DNA of 64,000 bases, taken from assembly GCA_022774325.1 (NCBI GenBank), contig JALFNN010000065.1:1-64000 (forward strand), given 5' to 3'. The notes under the pieces were generated by a model. The model did not search any database. It saw nothing but the letters and a program-made list of their open reading frames with translations, and had not been told where the DNA came from. Of this stretch, positions 50,931-61,667 are shown in pieces (the first letter of the stretch is position 1; each line of letters begins with the position of its first letter). Source of the DNA: a bacterium (GTDB lineage: Bacteria > Bacillota > Clostridia > Lachnospirales > Lachnospiraceae). A program made the position numbers and the translations under genes.

Positions 50931-52916
50931 ATGGATCATTTTGAATTAGTATCAGAATATGCCCCGACCGGTGACCAGCCGCAGGCGATTGAACAGTTAG
51001 TAAAAGGCTTTAAGGAAGGTAACCAGTGCCAGACACTTCTTGGTGTTACCGGTTCCGGTAAGACCTTTACGATGGCGAATGTCATCCAACAATTAAATAA
51101 ACCAACGCTGATTATAGCGCACAACAAGACTCTTGCAGCGCAGCTTTACGGTGAATTCAAGGAATTCTTCCCTAACAACGCAGTCGAGTACTTTGTGTCC
51201 TACTACGACTACTACCAGCCCGAAGCATATGTCCCGTCATCAGACACTTACATTGCCAAGGATTCCGCAATCAACGATGAGATTGATAAACTCCGTCATT
51301 CTGCGACAGCAGCGCTGTCCGAGCGCAATGACGTGATCATTGTGGCCAGCGTATCCTGCATTTACGGACTGGGTTCGCCGATCGATTATAAAGAAATGGT
51401 AATCTCTCTGCGCCCCGGAATGATAAAGGACAGAGATGAGATGCTGAAGAAGCTGATCGAGATTCAGTATGACAGAAATGATATGGATTTCAAACGGGGC
51501 ACATTCCGGGTCCGGGGAGACGTTGTGGAAATATTTCCGGCGTATTCGGAGAAAATAGCATATAGAGTGGAATTCTTCGGAGATGAGATTGACCGGATCA
51601 CGGAGATTGATACGCTTACGGGAGAAATCCTGAATGTGATCGGACATGTCGCAATTTTCCCGGCATCTCATTATGTAGTTTCCAAAGATAAAATGGAGGC
51701 GGCGATTGCGGAGATTGAAAAGGAACTGGAGGGACAGATCCGGTTTTTTAAGGGAGAAGACAAGCTTCTGGAGGCGCAGCGCATTTCCGAACGAACTAAT
51801 TTTGATATTGAAATGATGCGTGAAACAGGATTCTGTTCGGGTATTGAGAACTATTCCCGACATTTGACAGGACTTGCACCGGGACAGCCGCCGCAGACTT
51901 TGATCGACTATTTCCCGGATGATTTTCTGATGATCATTGATGAGTCCCATAAGACGGTTCCGCAAATCGGAGCGATGTATCATGGGGATCAGTCGAGAAA
52001 AACAACGCTGGTGGATTATGGGTTCCGTCTCCCGTCGGCTAAGGACAACAGGCCGCTTAGTTTTGAGGAATTTGAAAGCAAGATCGACCAGGTCATGTTC
52101 GTCTCCGCGACTCCGGGTGAATATGAAGAGCAGCATGAACTGCTGCGGGCTGAGCAGGTGATCCGTCCGACCGGGCTTCTGGATCCGGAGGTGGAAGTGC
52201 GTCCGATTGAGGGACAGATTGATGATCTGGTAGCCGAGGTGAATAAAGAGACAGCAAAGAAGAATAAAGTCCTGATCACTACTCTGACGAAACGCATGGC
52301 AGAAGATCTGACAGACTATATGAGAGAACTGGGAATAAGGGTGAAATATCTGCATTCCGATATTGATACACTGGAACGGACGGAGATCATTCGTGATATG
52401 CGTCTGGACGTGTTTGATGTACTTGTGGGTATCAATCTTCTGAGAGAGGGACTGGATATTCCGGAGATTACGCTTGTCGCTATTCTGGATGCTGACAAAG
52501 AAGGCTTCCTGCGTTCGGAGACTTCCTTGATACAGACGATAGGACGTGCGGCGCGAAATGCGGACGGTCATGTCATTATGTATGCGGATCATATCACGGA
52601 CTCTATGCGCGTAGCGATTGATGAGACGAAACGTCGGCGTGCAATTCAGATGGCTTATAACGAAGAACACGGAATTACTCCACAGACGATCCGAAAATCC
52701 GTGCGTGACCTGATCAGTATTTCCAAGAAAGTGGCGGCCGAAGAGATGCGTCTTGAAAAAGATCCGGAATCCATGAGTAAAGGAGAGCTTGAAAAGCTGA
52801 TCAGCAGTCTGACAAAGCAGATGAAGAAGGCTGCGGCGGAACTGAATTTCGAAGCCGCGGCGGAATTGCGTGATAAGCTGGTTGAGTTGAAGAGAAATTT
52901 AAATGAACTTGAATAG
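50931..52916 (+). CDS. uvrB: Excinuclease ABC subunit B
   Basis: The damage-verifying helicase of nucleotide excision repair. Walker A GVTGSGKT is at residues 38-45, and the beta-hairpin region [20 protein letters not shown] follows. Helicase motifs [11 protein letters not shown] and IGRAARN are seen, and the C-terminal UvrC-binding coiled coil ([20 protein letters not shown], then AAAELRD) closes the 661-residue protein. The start follows ATAGGAGG. It is 27 nt before uvrA and co-transcribed with it. SOS regulation is suggested by the candidate LexA box. Confidence 0.97.
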   Translation: MDHFELVSEYAPTGDQPQAIEQLVKGFKEGNQCQTLLGVTGSGKTFTMANVIQQLNKPTLIIAHNKTLAAQLYGEFKEFFPNNAVEYFVSYYDYYQPEAYVPSSDTYIAKDSAINDEIDKLRHSATAALSERNDVIIVASVSCIYGLGSPIDYKEMVISLRPGMIKDRDEMLKKLIEIQYDRNDMDFKRGTFRVRGDVVEIFPAYSEKIAYRVEFFGDEIDRITEIDTLTGEILNVIGHVAIFPASHYVVSKDKMEAAIAEIEKELEGQIRFFKGEDKLLEAQRISERTNFDIEMMRETGFCSGIENYSRHLTGLAPGQPPQTLIDYFPDDFLMIIDESHKTVPQIGAMYHGDQSRKTTLVDYGFRLPSAKDNRPLSFEEFESKIDQVMFVSATPGEYEEQHELLRAEQVIRPTGLLDPEVEVRPIEGQIDDLVAEVNKETAKKNKVLITTLTKRMAEDLTDYMRELGIRVKYLHSDIDTLERTEIIRDMRLDVFDVLVGINLLREGLDIPEITLVAILDADKEGFLRSETSLIQTIGRAARNADGHVIMYADHITDSMRVAIDETKRRRAIQMAYNEEHGITPQTIRKSVRDLISISKKVAAEEMRLEKDPESMSKGELEKLISSLTKQMKKAAAELNFEAAAELRDKLVELKRNLNELE

Positions 52917-52943
52917 ATTGAGATAAGACAGAGGTAGACTAAG

Positions 52944-55781
52944 ATGGCAGAAGAAAAGAAGCAATTTATTAAGATCAGAGGAGCAAATGAGCATAATTTA
53001 AAGAATATTGATGTGGATATCCCGAGAAATGAACTGGTGGTTCTGACTGGCCTTAGTGGATCGGGGAAATCATCTCTGGCTTTTGATACCATTTATGCGG
53101 AAGGGCAAAGAAGATATATGGAATCCTTGTCTTCTTATGCAAGACAGTTTTTGGGACAGATGGAGAAACCAGATGTGGAAAGCATTGAAGGATTATCTCC
53201 GGCAATCTCCATTGATCAGAAATCGACAAACCGGAATCCCCGTTCTACCGTGGGAACTGTGACAGAAATTTATGATTATTTCCGTCTGCTGTATGCGAGA
53301 ATCGGAATTCCGCATTGCCCGAAATGTGGGAGAGAGATTAAGAAGCAGACGGTGGATCAGATGACGGATCAGATCATGGCACTGCCGGAGGGAAGTAAGA
53401 TTCAGCTCATGGCGCCGGTGGTGCGCGGAAGAAAGGGAACGCACGCGAAGCTTCTTGAACGTGCAAAAAAGAGTGGATATGTGCGCGTGCGGATTGATGG
53501 GAACATGTATGAACTTTCCGAAGAGATTGCTTTGGATAAGAACATTAAGCATAATATTGAAATTATTGTAGACCGTCTCGTTGTGAGGCCGGGGATCGAA
53601 AAGAGACTGGCGGATTCCGTGGAAAGTGTTCTGAATTTGGCGGAGGGCCTCCTTCTGGTTGATGTGATTGGGGGAGAACCCATGAATTTCAGCCAGAGTT
53701 TTTCCTGCCCGGACTGCGGAATCAGTATTGATGAGATCGAACCGAGAAGCTTTTCGTTCAACAATCCGTTTGGTGCATGCCCGGAGTGTTTCGGACTCGG
53801 CTACAAGATGGAATTTGATGAAGATCTGATCATACCGGATAAATCCCTCAGTATCAGTCAGGGAGCGATCGCCGTGACGGGATGGCAGTCTTGTACGGAT
53901 AAATCAAGCTTTACTTATGCGATTCTGGATGCACTTCAGAAAGAATATCATTTCAGTCTGGAGACGCCATTCGAAGAGTATCCTAAGGAGATCCATGATT
54001 TGCTGATTTACGGAACAAAAGGCAAAGAGGTAAAGGTTCATTATAAAGGTCAGCGCGGAGAGGGGATTTATGATGTGGCTTTTGAAGGGATTATTAAGAA
54101 TGTAGAACGCCGTTATCGGGAAACAGGTTCGGAGACGATGAAGGCAGAGTATGAGAGCTTTATGCAGATCACACCTTGTCGGGAGTGTAAAGGACAGCGG
54201 TTGAAGAAATCGGCACTTGCTGTGACGGTTGGTGGTAGAAATATTCATGAAGTGACAGCTATGTCTATTGAGAACCTTCAGCAATTTTTAGAAGCGCTTG
54301 AACTGACAAAAACCCAGCAGATGATCGGAGGACAGATCCTGAAGGAGATCCGCGCAAGAATTCAGTTTCTGATGGATGTGGGATTGGAATATCTGACCTT
54401 ATCGAGAGCAACGGCAAGCCTTTCAGGTGGAGAAGCACAGCGTATCCGACTTGCAACACAGATCGGGTCCGGGCTCGTTGGAGTGGCGTATATACTGGAT
54501 GAACCGAGTATCGGACTTCATCAGAGGGATAATGACAAACTTCTTGCTACGTTGAAGCACCTCCGCGATCTGGGAAATACGTTGATTGTGGTGGAGCATG
54601 ATGAAGATACTATGTTTGCGGCGGATCATATCATTGATATCGGGCCGGGAGCCGGTGAGCACGGCGGGAAACTGGTGGCTCAGGGAACGGCGGAAGAGAT
54701 CATGAAGGTGGAGGAATCGATTACAGGGGCTTATCTGAGCGGAAGAGTGAAGATACCTGTCCCGGAAAAACGTGCAGAACCAAACGGATGGATCAAAGTG
54801 GTCGGTGCCGCCGAGAATAATCTGAAAAATATTGACGTGGAATTCCCACTGGGAGTGATGACCTGTGTGACGGGGGTATCCGGATCAGGCAAAAGCTCTC
54901 TGGTAAATGAAATCCTTTATAAGAGTATGGCGCGGAAACTGAACCATGCAAGAGTGATACCCGGCAAACATACCAGAATTGAGGGATTGGAACAACTGGA
55001 TAAAGTGATTGCGATTGACCAGTCCCCGATCGGCAGGACCCCCCGGTCGAATCCGGCTACTTATACGGGAGTCTTTGATCTGATTCGTGATCTTTTTGCG
55101 TCTACATCGGATGCGAAGGCAAAAGGCTATAAAAAGGGGAGATTTAGTTTCAATGTAAAAGGCGGACGATGTGAGGCTTGCAGCGGTGACGGGATTATCA
55201 AAATTGAAATGCATTTTCTTCCGGATGTCTATGTCCCTTGCGAAGTCTGCGGCGGGAAGCGGTATAACCGGGAGACTCTTGAGGTGAAATATAAAGGGAA
55301 GAGTATTTACGATGTGCTGGATATGACAGTGGAAGAGGCTCTGCATTTCTTTGAAAATGTGCCGAGCATCCGTAGAAAAATGGAGACATTGTACGATGTG
55401 GGATTGTCTTACATCCGACTGGGACAGCCGTCCACGACGCTTTCGGGAGGAGAAGCACAGCGAATCAAGCTGGCAACGGAACTCAGCCGGCGTAGTACCG
55501 GGAAGACGGTATATATTCTGGATGAACCGACCACAGGACTTCATTTTGCAGATGTACACAAGTTGACAGAAATTCTGAAAAGACTGACAGAAGATGGAAA
55601 TACGGTGATTGTAATCGAGCATAATCTGGATGTGATCAAGACGGCGGACTACATCATTGATATCGGTCCGGAAGGCGGTGATAAGGGAGGAACGATCGTA
55701 GCTCACGGCACGCCGGAAGAAATTGCTGCAAATCCGAATTCATATACCGGCAAGTATATTGACATGATGCTGAAAAAATGA
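52944..55781 (+). CDS. uvrA: Excinuclease ABC subunit A
   Basis: The damage-recognition ATPase of nucleotide excision repair, 945 residues. Two ABC modules: Walker A1 GLSGSGKSS (about residue 36) with signature [16 protein letters not shown], and Walker A2 GVSGSGKSS (about residue 650) with [16 protein letters not shown]. Zinc sites are CPKCG and CPDCG in the first half and the [20 protein letters not shown] insertion with CEVCGG in the second. Motif order and length match UvrA exactly. It is translated from a weak AGAGGTAG-like site after uvrB. Confidence 0.97.
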   Translation: MAEEKKQFIKIRGANEHNLKNIDVDIPRNELVVLTGLSGSGKSSLAFDTIYAEGQRRYMESLSSYARQFLGQMEKPDVESIEGLSPAISIDQKSTNRNPRSTVGTVTEIYDYFRLLYARIGIPHCPKCGREIKKQTVDQMTDQIMALPEGSKIQLMAPVVRGRKGTHAKLLERAKKSGYVRVRIDGNMYELSEEIALDKNIKHNIEIIVDRLVVRPGIEKRLADSVESVLNLAEGLLLVDVIGGEPMNFSQSFSCPDCGISIDEIEPRSFSFNNPFGACPECFGLGYKMEFDEDLIIPDKSLSISQGAIAVTGWQSCTDKSSFTYAILDALQKEYHFSLETPFEEYPKEIHDLLIYGTKGKEVKVHYKGQRGEGIYDVAFEGIIKNVERRYRETGSETMKAEYESFMQITPCRECKGQRLKKSALAVTVGGRNIHEVTAMSIENLQQFLEALELTKTQQMIGGQILKEIRARIQFLMDVGLEYLTLSRATASLSGGEAQRIRLATQIGSGLVGVAYILDEPSIGLHQRDNDKLLATLKHLRDLGNTLIVVEHDEDTMFAADHIIDIGPGAGEHGGKLVAQGTAEEIMKVEESITGAYLSGRVKIPVPEKRAEPNGWIKVVGAAENNLKNIDVEFPLGVMTCVTGVSGSGKSSLVNEILYKSMARKLNHARVIPGKHTRIEGLEQLDKVIAIDQSPIGRTPRSNPATYTGVFDLIRDLFASTSDAKAKGYKKGRFSFNVKGGRCEACSGDGIIKIEMHFLPDVYVPCEVCGGKRYNRETLEVKYKGKSIYDVLDMTVEEALHFFENVPSIRRKMETLYDVGLSYIRLGQPSTTLSGGEAQRIKLATELSRRSTGKTVYILDEPTTGLHFADVHKLTEILKRLTEDGNTVIVIEHNLDVIKTADYIIDIGPEGGDKGGTIVAHGTPEEIAANPNSYTGKYIDMMLKK

Positions 55782-55816
55782 TAAACCTTAAGAAAATCTA
55801 AAAAATGAAAAAACTC

Positions 55817-55845
55817 TTTCCATTTATTAGAATTTTTATTATAAT
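55817..55845 (+). promoter_or_regulatory. Promoter of the MreB/Mbl gene
   Basis: TTTCCA (55817-55822) and a perfect TATAAT (55840-55845) are spaced by 17 nt, leaving an 84-nt leader. Confidence 0.62.
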
Positions 55846-55929
55846 AGAATATGTATGTGTCTCATACAAGTTTGTAATGATATAACGAAAGATAGTGGAA
55901 ATAGATAGAAGAATGAAAGGGGAATCAGC

Positions 55930-56919
55930 ATGTCAGTAGATTTGGGAATTGATTTGGGAACAGCGAGCATTCTCGTTTATGTAAAAGGAAAAGGGGTTGT
56001 TTTAAAGGAACCATCTGTGGTGGCTTTTGACAGAGATACAAATGTAATCAAAGCAATCGGAGAAGAAGCACGTCTGATGCTGGGGAGAACTCCGGGCAAT
56101 ATTGTAGCAGTAAGACCGCTTCGGCAGGGTGTTATTTCCGATTATATAGTAACCGAAAAGATGATTAAGTATTTTGTGCAAAAAGCACTTGGAAAGCGTA
56201 CATTTAAGAAACCGAATATCAGTATTTGTGTTCCGAGCGGTGTTACCGAAGTTGAGAAGAAAGCGGTTGAGGAAGCTGCATTTGCAGCCGGAGCCAGGGA
56301 AGTGCATCTGATCGAGGAACCTGTAGCTGCGGCGATTGGGGCCGGAATTGATATTGCTAAGCCGTGTGGCAATATGATCGTGGATATCGGTGGAGGTACA
56401 TCTGATATTGCTGTTATTTCTCTTGGAGGAACGGTAGTAAATACATCACTCAAGATTGCCGGTGATGATTTTGATGAGGCAATTGTGCGTTTTATGCGTA
56501 AGAAGCATAATCTTTTGATTGGAGAGCGTACCGCAGAGGATATTAAGATTAAAATAGGGACAACCTATCCGTTGGTTGAGGAAGAGACGATGGAGGTGCG
56601 CGGAAGGAACCTTGTCACAGGACTTCCAAAGATCGTGACTGTTACATCTTCTGAAACAGAGGAAGCACTTCGTGAAACGACAAGTCAGATTGTTGAGGCG
56701 GTCATTGCAGTGCTGGAGCGCACACCACCGGAACTTTCAGCCGACATCCTGGATCGTGGAATCGTATTGACCGGAGGTGGGGCAATGCTTCGTGGACTGG
56801 AGGAATTGATCGAAGAGAAGACAGGAATCAACACCATGACAGCGGAAGATCCGATGAAGGTTGTTGCGATCGGTACAGGACAGTTTGTAGAATTTATGAA
56901 TGGAAGAAAAGATTTATAA
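55930..56919 (+). CDS. mreB: Rod shape-determining actin homologue (MreB/Mbl)
   Basis: A 329-residue actin-like ATPase that guides lateral cell-wall synthesis. Phosphate-binding loop 1 is DLGIDLGTASILVYVKGKG, phosphate 2 is MIVDIGGGTSDIAVISLGG, and the adenosine motif is IVLTGGGAMLRGLEELI. By eye it is closer to Mbl of Bacillus, sharing IGERTAEDIKIKIGTTYP and the LERTPPELSADILDRG block. It stands alone, without mreCD or minCDE, so it is probably one of several paralogues. The start follows AAAGGGGAAT. Confidence 0.92.
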   Translation: MSVDLGIDLGTASILVYVKGKGVVLKEPSVVAFDRDTNVIKAIGEEARLMLGRTPGNIVAVRPLRQGVISDYIVTEKMIKYFVQKALGKRTFKKPNISICVPSGVTEVEKKAVEEAAFAAGAREVHLIEEPVAAAIGAGIDIAKPCGNMIVDIGGGTSDIAVISLGGTVVNTSLKIAGDDFDEAIVRFMRKKHNLLIGERTAEDIKIKIGTTYPLVEEETMEVRGRNLVTGLPKIVTVTSSETEEALRETTSQIVEAVIAVLERTPPELSADILDRGIVLTGGGAMLRGLEELIEEKTGINTMTAEDPMKVVAIGTGQFVEFMNGRKDL

Positions 56920-56952
56920 AGGATCGATGATTGTGCGTGTATAATAAAAGTC

Positions 56953-56981
56953 AGGCTGTTTCGTGATGAGACAGCCTTTTT
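56953..56981 (+). terminator. Terminator after the MreB/Mbl gene
   Basis: AGGCTGTTTC (56953-56962) pairs with GAGACAGCCT (56968-56977), with one G-T pair, followed by Ts. Confidence 0.85.
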
Positions 56982-57007
56982 ACTCTATACGAAAGTTCGG
57001 GTATACT
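56979..57007 (+). promoter_or_regulatory. recD2 promoter
   Basis: TTTACT (56979-56984) and TATACT (57002-57007) are spaced by 17 nt. The -35 overlaps the T-tract of the upstream terminator. Confidence 0.55.
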
Positions 57008-57030
57008 TATTATTTCTATAAGGAGAAGAT

Positions 57031-59262
57031 ATGGAAGTAATTCAAGGTTATGTGGAACATATCGTATTCCGGAATGAAGATAATGGGTATACGGTGTTTC
57101 ACTTAAACAATGATGATGGAGATTTGACTTGTGTCGGAAATTTTAACTATATAGCTGAGGGAGAACTTGTAGAGGTCAAGGGTGAGTATACTGTACACAG
57201 TATGTACGGAACACAGCTCAAAGTAAGCGAGTATGAAATAAAAGCGCCGGAAGATCTTATTTCTATTGAACGTTATCTCGGTTCCGGTGCAATCAAAGGG
57301 GTAGGAGCATCTCTTGCGGGACGAATTGTGAAAAAGTTCAGGGAAGATACATTCCGAATCATGGAAGAAGAGCCGGAAAGACTGGCGGAAGTGCGAGGAA
57401 TCAGTGAGCGAATGGCTCGTGACATTGCACTTCAGGTAGAAGAAAAAAAAGATATGCGGAAAGCAATGATTTATCTGCAGAAATACGGAGTCTCTACGAC
57501 CCTTGCGGCGAAAATATATAAATATTATGGTCAGAATACATTTCGTGTATTGGAAGAGAATCCTTATCAAATGGCAGATCATATACAGGGGATCGGGTTT
57601 AAGACGGCAGATGAGATTGCAATGCACATTGGGATTCATACGGATTCTGATTACAGAATAAGAAGCGGAATTTTCTATACGCTGCAACAAAGTGTAGCGG
57701 ATGGCCATGTCTATCTGATTCGTGAAGTGTTGATGCAAAGAGCCTCTGCGCTTCTGGAAGTAGAAATTCAGAATATGGAAAAGCATCTGATGGATCTGGC
57801 TATGGAGAGAAAGGTGATTCTGAAAGAAGGTGAGGACGGTCTCAGAGTATATCCGGCTCATTTTTATTATCTGGAGCTTAATGCGGCGAAAATGCTGCAT
57901 GATCTGAATGTGGAATACGATGAAACTGACGTTGTAGTTACAAAGAGGCTGCATCAAATTGAAAAAGAAACCGGAATGGAGCTGGATGAAAAGCAGCAGA
58001 TGGCAGTAATTGCGGCAGTGCGGCATGGTATCACGATTCTGACGGGAGGCCCCGGAACAGGAAAAACGACTACGATTAAAGCGATGATACATTATTTCCG
58101 GAATGAAGAACTGGAATTGCGCCTGGCAGCACCGACGGGCAGGGCTGCGAAGCGGATGACTGAGGCAACCGGATATGAGGCACAGACGATTCACCGTTTG
58201 CTGGAAGTAACCGGAAATCCGGAAGAAGAGAATGTCAGAAACGGATTTGCACGAAATGAAGAGAACCCACTGGAAGCAGATGTGATCATCATTGATGAGA
58301 TGTCTATGGTAGATCTCTCGCTGATGCATGCGCTGCTTGCTGCTGTTACGCCTGGAACGAGACTTGTCCTGGTAGGAGACTGCAATCAGCTTCCGTCGGT
58401 GGGGCCCGGAAGTGTTTTAAAAGATCTGATTGCGTCAGAACAATTTCAGGTCGTGATGCTTACCAAGATTTTTCGTCAGGCTCAAGAAAGTGATATTGTT
58501 GTAAATGCACATAAGATCAACCGTGGAGAAATGGTTAAGCTGGATAATAAGAGCCGGGATTTCTTTTTCCTGAAGAGAAATGATGCAAATGTGATCATCA
58601 GTGTGCTTTTGACTCTGATCCAGAAGAAACTTCCGAAATATGTGGATGCGAAACCATATGATATTCAAGTACTGACTCCGATGCGTAAAGGTCTGCTCGG
58701 GGTGGAACGGCTGAATAATATTCTCCAGCAATATTTGAATCCGCCGGCAAAAAATAAAGAAGAGAAAGAGTACGGTGATAAAAAATTCCGTGTCGGCGAT
58801 AAAGTGATGCAGATTAAGAATAATTATCAGTTGGAATGGGAAATTACGACAAAATATGGACTTGTTGTTGATAAAGGAACCGGTATTTTTAACGGAGATA
58901 TGGGTGTGATAACAGAGATCAATAACTATACAGAAACTCTGGAAGTGGAGTATGATGAAAAAAGAAAGGTAAAGTACCCGTTTGAGCTCCTTGAGGAATT
59001 GGAACTGGCATATGCGATAACGATCCATAAATCACAGGGAAGTGAATATCCGGCTGTCTTGATTCCTTTATTGACAGGACCGCGTCAGCTGTTTCACAGA
59101 AATCTTTTATATACTGCGATTACACGGGCAAAAAAATGTGTAACAATCGTGGGCAGTGATGTAACGTTTCAGGAAATGATACAGAATACAGATGAACAGA
59201 ACAGAAATACCAGCCTTGATGAACGCATCAGGGAAATATATGGTTTGAGTGAAGAGAGCTAA
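57031..59262 (+). CDS. recD2: ATP-dependent RecD-like DNA helicase (RecD2)
   Basis: A 5'-3' superfamily 1B helicase that works without RecBC. The 743-residue protein has an OB-like N terminus (GYVEHIVFRNEDNGYTVFHL), helix-hairpin-helix repeats (about residues 85-200), then the helicase core: Walker A GGPGTGKTTT (from residue 339), Walker B IIIDEMSMVDL, GDCNQLPSVGPG, and the C-terminal motif YAITIHKSQGSEYPAVLIPL. The long N-terminal extension distinguishes RecD2 from RecD. It begins with a good AAGGAG site and is probably co-transcribed with comFC 24 nt downstream. Confidence 0.95.
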   Translation: MEVIQGYVEHIVFRNEDNGYTVFHLNNDDGDLTCVGNFNYIAEGELVEVKGEYTVHSMYGTQLKVSEYEIKAPEDLISIERYLGSGAIKGVGASLAGRIVKKFREDTFRIMEEEPERLAEVRGISERMARDIALQVEEKKDMRKAMIYLQKYGVSTTLAAKIYKYYGQNTFRVLEENPYQMADHIQGIGFKTADEIAMHIGIHTDSDYRIRSGIFYTLQQSVADGHVYLIREVLMQRASALLEVEIQNMEKHLMDLAMERKVILKEGEDGLRVYPAHFYYLELNAAKMLHDLNVEYDETDVVVTKRLHQIEKETGMELDEKQQMAVIAAVRHGITILTGGPGTGKTTTIKAMIHYFRNEELELRLAAPTGRAAKRMTEATGYEAQTIHRLLEVTGNPEEENVRNGFARNEENPLEADVIIIDEMSMVDLSLMHALLAAVTPGTRLVLVGDCNQLPSVGPGSVLKDLIASEQFQVVMLTKIFRQAQESDIVVNAHKINRGEMVKLDNKSRDFFFLKRNDANVIISVLLTLIQKKLPKYVDAKPYDIQVLTPMRKGLLGVERLNNILQQYLNPPAKNKEEKEYGDKKFRVGDKVMQIKNNYQLEWEITTKYGLVVDKGTGIFNGDMGVITEINNYTETLEVEYDEKRKVKYPFELLEELELAYAITIHKSQGSEYPAVLIPLLTGPRQLFHRNLLYTAITRAKKCVTIVGSDVTFQEMIQNTDEQNRNTSLDERIREIYGLSEES

Positions 59263-59286
59263 AAGAAACCGAATCCGTTCATAATA

Positions 59287-60021
59287 TTGAGAGAAAAGGC
59301 AAAAATCCTATGGAATAGAAAATGGATAGAGGAGAGGTGCCTCGATATTTTGTATCCACAGAAATGTCCGTTTTGCGGAAAAATAGAAAAACAGCGGATC
59401 TGCAAGGAGTGCCGTAAAAAAATCCTGCCGGTGGAGGAACCACGATGTAAAAAATGTGGAAAGCCTATCCGGGAGGCGGAAAAGGAATATTGTTATGATT
59501 GCACTATGATCAGGCATGTATTCGAGGAAGGAAGAAGTATCTGGATTCATAAAGAGCCTGTAAGCCGGGCAGTTTATGCGTTGAAATATCAAAACAGAAG
59601 AATTTATGCAAAAGCATTTGGAGAAGAAATGGCAGACCAGTATGGTTATTATTTGAGAGAAAAAAAGGTGGAACTGATTGTTCCGGTTCCGCTGCATCGA
59701 AAGAAGATGCGCATCAGAGGCTATAACCAGGCGGCGCTTGTCGCAGAAGTTCTTGGAGAAATCACTGGCATTTCGGTCGATGAAGATATTCTTGTCAGGG
59801 TGAAAAATACAAAACCTTTGAAGCAGTTAAATGATAAAGAACGAAGAAGGAGTATCAGAGGTGCATTTTCTGTGAGAAAAAGTGTCTGGGCGAAAACGAT
59901 AGTTCTGATTGATGATATCTATACAACCGGAAGCACACTGGATGAGGCGGCGCGGGTACTGCTGAAAGCAGGGGCAGAAAAAGTCTATTTTTTGACTATT
60001 AGTATTGGACAAGGATACTGA
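59287..60021 (+). CDS. comFC: ComF family protein (phosphoribosyltransferase-like)
   Basis: A ComFC/GntX-type protein linked to DNA uptake and processing. A zinc-finger N terminus with CPFCG, CKEC, CKKCG and CYDC is followed by a type I PRTase domain with the PRPP-binding loop IVLIDDIYTTGST (Asp209, Asp210). The start is uncertain: the in-frame codon at 59287 is TTG without a clear ribosome site, and a TTG near 59350, after GAGGAGAGG, would start closer to the zinc finger. Length from 59287 is 244 residues, near the usual 220-240. It follows recD2 directly. Confidence 0.88.
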   Translation: MREKAKILWNRKWIEERCLDILYPQKCPFCGKIEKQRICKECRKKILPVEEPRCKKCGKPIREAEKEYCYDCTMIRHVFEEGRSIWIHKEPVSRAVYALKYQNRRIYAKAFGEEMADQYGYYLREKKVELIVPVPLHRKKMRIRGYNQAALVAEVLGEITGISVDEDILVRVKNTKPLKQLNDKERRRSIRGAFSVRKSVWAKTIVLIDDIYTTGSTLDEAARVLLKAGAEKVYFLTISIGQGY

Positions 60022-60034
60022 TATTTGTTATACT
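60005..60034 (+). promoter_or_regulatory. Possible promoter of the membrane protein-cdaAR operon
   Basis: TTGGAC (60005-60010) and TATACT (60029-60034) are spaced by 18 nt, overlapping the comFC stop. The -35 match is weak. Confidence 0.4.
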
Positions 60035-60078
60035 AAAAATAGCGCAAATACGAGGAGAAAACGTATCGAGGTGACTAT

Positions 60079-60474
60079 ATGTTAAATGAAGACAAAGTGA
60101 AGCTGATGACAAGAATGGCAATGTACGAAAGCAAGGAAGGTGCGGAAGATTTCAAGATCAGCTCATATTACAGAAAAGATTATTCGAGCTTTCATACCAT
60201 TGTTACGATCATCTTGGTTACGATTGGATACATGATCGCAGTGGGAGTCGGCGCGGTTGCATTTATGGATGTAATTCTGGAGAACCTTAATTTTGCTTTT
60301 ATTATAATGATAGGGCTCTGTATATTGACCGGATATATTGTTCTGGTTGTGCTTTATGGCATTGTGGCATCACAGTTTTATCAGAAGAAGCATAATGATG
60401 CCCGTCAGAGAGTGAAAAAATTTAACCATGATCTGACCAGACTGAACAGAATGTATGAAAGGGAGAAGAAGTAA
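60079..60474 (+). CDS. Small membrane protein, unknown function (upstream of cdaA)
   Basis: A 131-residue protein I do not recognise. A polar N terminus of about 40 residues (opens MLNEDKVKLMTRMAMYESKE) is followed by two hydrophobic helices (about 41-65 and 72-95) and a basic C-terminal coiled region (HNDARQRVKKFNHDLTRLNR). Both ends should be cytoplasmic. It follows a GAGGTGA site. Its stop overlaps the start of the next gene (TAATGA), so the two are coupled and presumably work together. Confidence 0.8.
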   Translation: MLNEDKVKLMTRMAMYESKEGAEDFKISSYYRKDYSSFHTIVTIILVTIGYMIAVGVGAVAFMDVILENLNFAFIIMIGLCILTGYIVLVVLYGIVASQFYQKKHNDARQRVKKFNHDLTRLNRMYEREKK

Positions 60475-61622
60475 TGAGCGAGTTGTTGGTTTTAAGAGAA
60501 AGAATACAGAAAATATATACCAGTTATTCCATTTATGTGGATAAGGCAGCTCAGTTCATTCTGAGCTTCGTTTCCTTTTATCTGATTAATCAGAATATTG
60601 GTGTGATGAAGACACTTACAACTCCGGTTGTTACGGTTGCCTTGGCGGTGATCTGTACGTTTCTTCCGCCTGTTACAGTAGCATTGGTGGCAGCTGCGCT
60701 GATTCTTGCGCATTTGTTTAAACTATCTCTGGGTGTTATGGCAGTGAGCGCCATGATTTTTGTAATGATGTTTATTTTTTACTGTCGGTTCACTCCGAAA
60801 AAGGCATTGGTGCTTTTGATTACTCCGATTGCGTTTATGCTGCATATTCCGTATGTGGTTCCAGTGGTATGTGGACTTGCGATGACGCCGGTTACGGCAG
60901 TTCCGATTGCTTTTGGAACAATTATCTATTATATGATTCTCTGTGTGAAGAATTCTGCGGCAGCGATTTCCGCAACGGAAGGGATCACCGGTCAAATCTC
61001 ATTTTTTGTCAGGACAGTATTTCAGAATAAAGAACTTTGGATTACAGTGATTGCCTTTACAATCTGTATTTTTACTGTATATGTTGTTCGCAGACTTTCC
61101 ATTGATCATGCCTGGAAAGCGGCTGTTGCGGCTGGCGCGGTCGCCAGTATTCTGGTTATTGTTATTGGAGATATTGCGTTTGACATACATACTTCTTATG
61201 GTGTTCTGATCGGTGGCAATATTTTGGCGATTCTTATCGGTCTTGTGTTGGAATTTTTTCTGTTTTCTGTGGATTATTCAAGGACTGAGCATATACAGTA
61301 TGAAGATGATGAATATTATTATTATGTAAAAGCAGTTCCGAAGATGTCGGTTGCAGCTCCGGAAAAAATGGTAAAACGTATTAATGAACGCCGCAATCCG
61401 GATGAAAAGGAATCTGAAGAAATCAGACGCAGGGCACCAAAACGCACAGATGAAAGAAAAAATATGAAAAAGCGTCAGACGGAAAAAGAGACAAAGAAAA
61501 ATTCCGGAACTCCTAGAAATACCCGTGTTCCGGCGAATAAAGATGAACTGTTGCTGGCAAAAAGTCTGCAGGATGAATTGGATATTCAGGATATTGTGAA
61601 GAGAGAATTAGAAGAGCATTAA
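60474..61622 (+). CDS. Multi-pass membrane protein with charged tail, unknown function
   Basis: A 382-residue protein with eight or more hydrophobic helices (residues about 20-270) and a very charged C-terminal tail (about 300-382; RRAPKRTDERKNMKKRQTEK) ending in an acidic amphipathic helix. It opens MSELLVLRERIQKIYTSYSI. No transporter or enzyme motif was recognised. It overlaps the preceding small membrane protein gene by 1 nt and precedes cdaA by 45 nt. The tail could bind a cytoplasmic partner. Function not claimed. Confidence 0.8.
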   Translation: MSELLVLRERIQKIYTSYSIYVDKAAQFILSFVSFYLINQNIGVMKTLTTPVVTVALAVICTFLPPVTVALVAAALILAHLFKLSLGVMAVSAMIFVMMFIFYCRFTPKKALVLLITPIAFMLHIPYVVPVVCGLAMTPVTAVPIAFGTIIYYMILCVKNSAAAISATEGITGQISFFVRTVFQNKELWITVIAFTICIFTVYVVRRLSIDHAWKAAVAAGAVASILVIVIGDIAFDIHTSYGVLIGGNILAILIGLVLEFFLFSVDYSRTEHIQYEDDEYYYYVKAVPKMSVAAPEKMVKRINERRNPDEKESEEIRRRAPKRTDERKNMKKRQTEKETKKNSGTPRNTRVPANKDELLLAKSLQDELDIQDIVKRELEEH

Positions 61623-61667
61623 TTTGGATAATAAGTTGGCATACTATATGGGAAAGGAGGTACAGGA

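Noticed and set aside
51240..52670. 476-codon open frame on the minus strand opposite uvrB
   Set aside because: Antisense shadow of a conserved gene, with no motif and no ribosome site of its own.
57103..58329. 408-codon open frame on the minus strand opposite recD2
   Set aside because: Antisense shadow with low-complexity composition and no recognisable domain.
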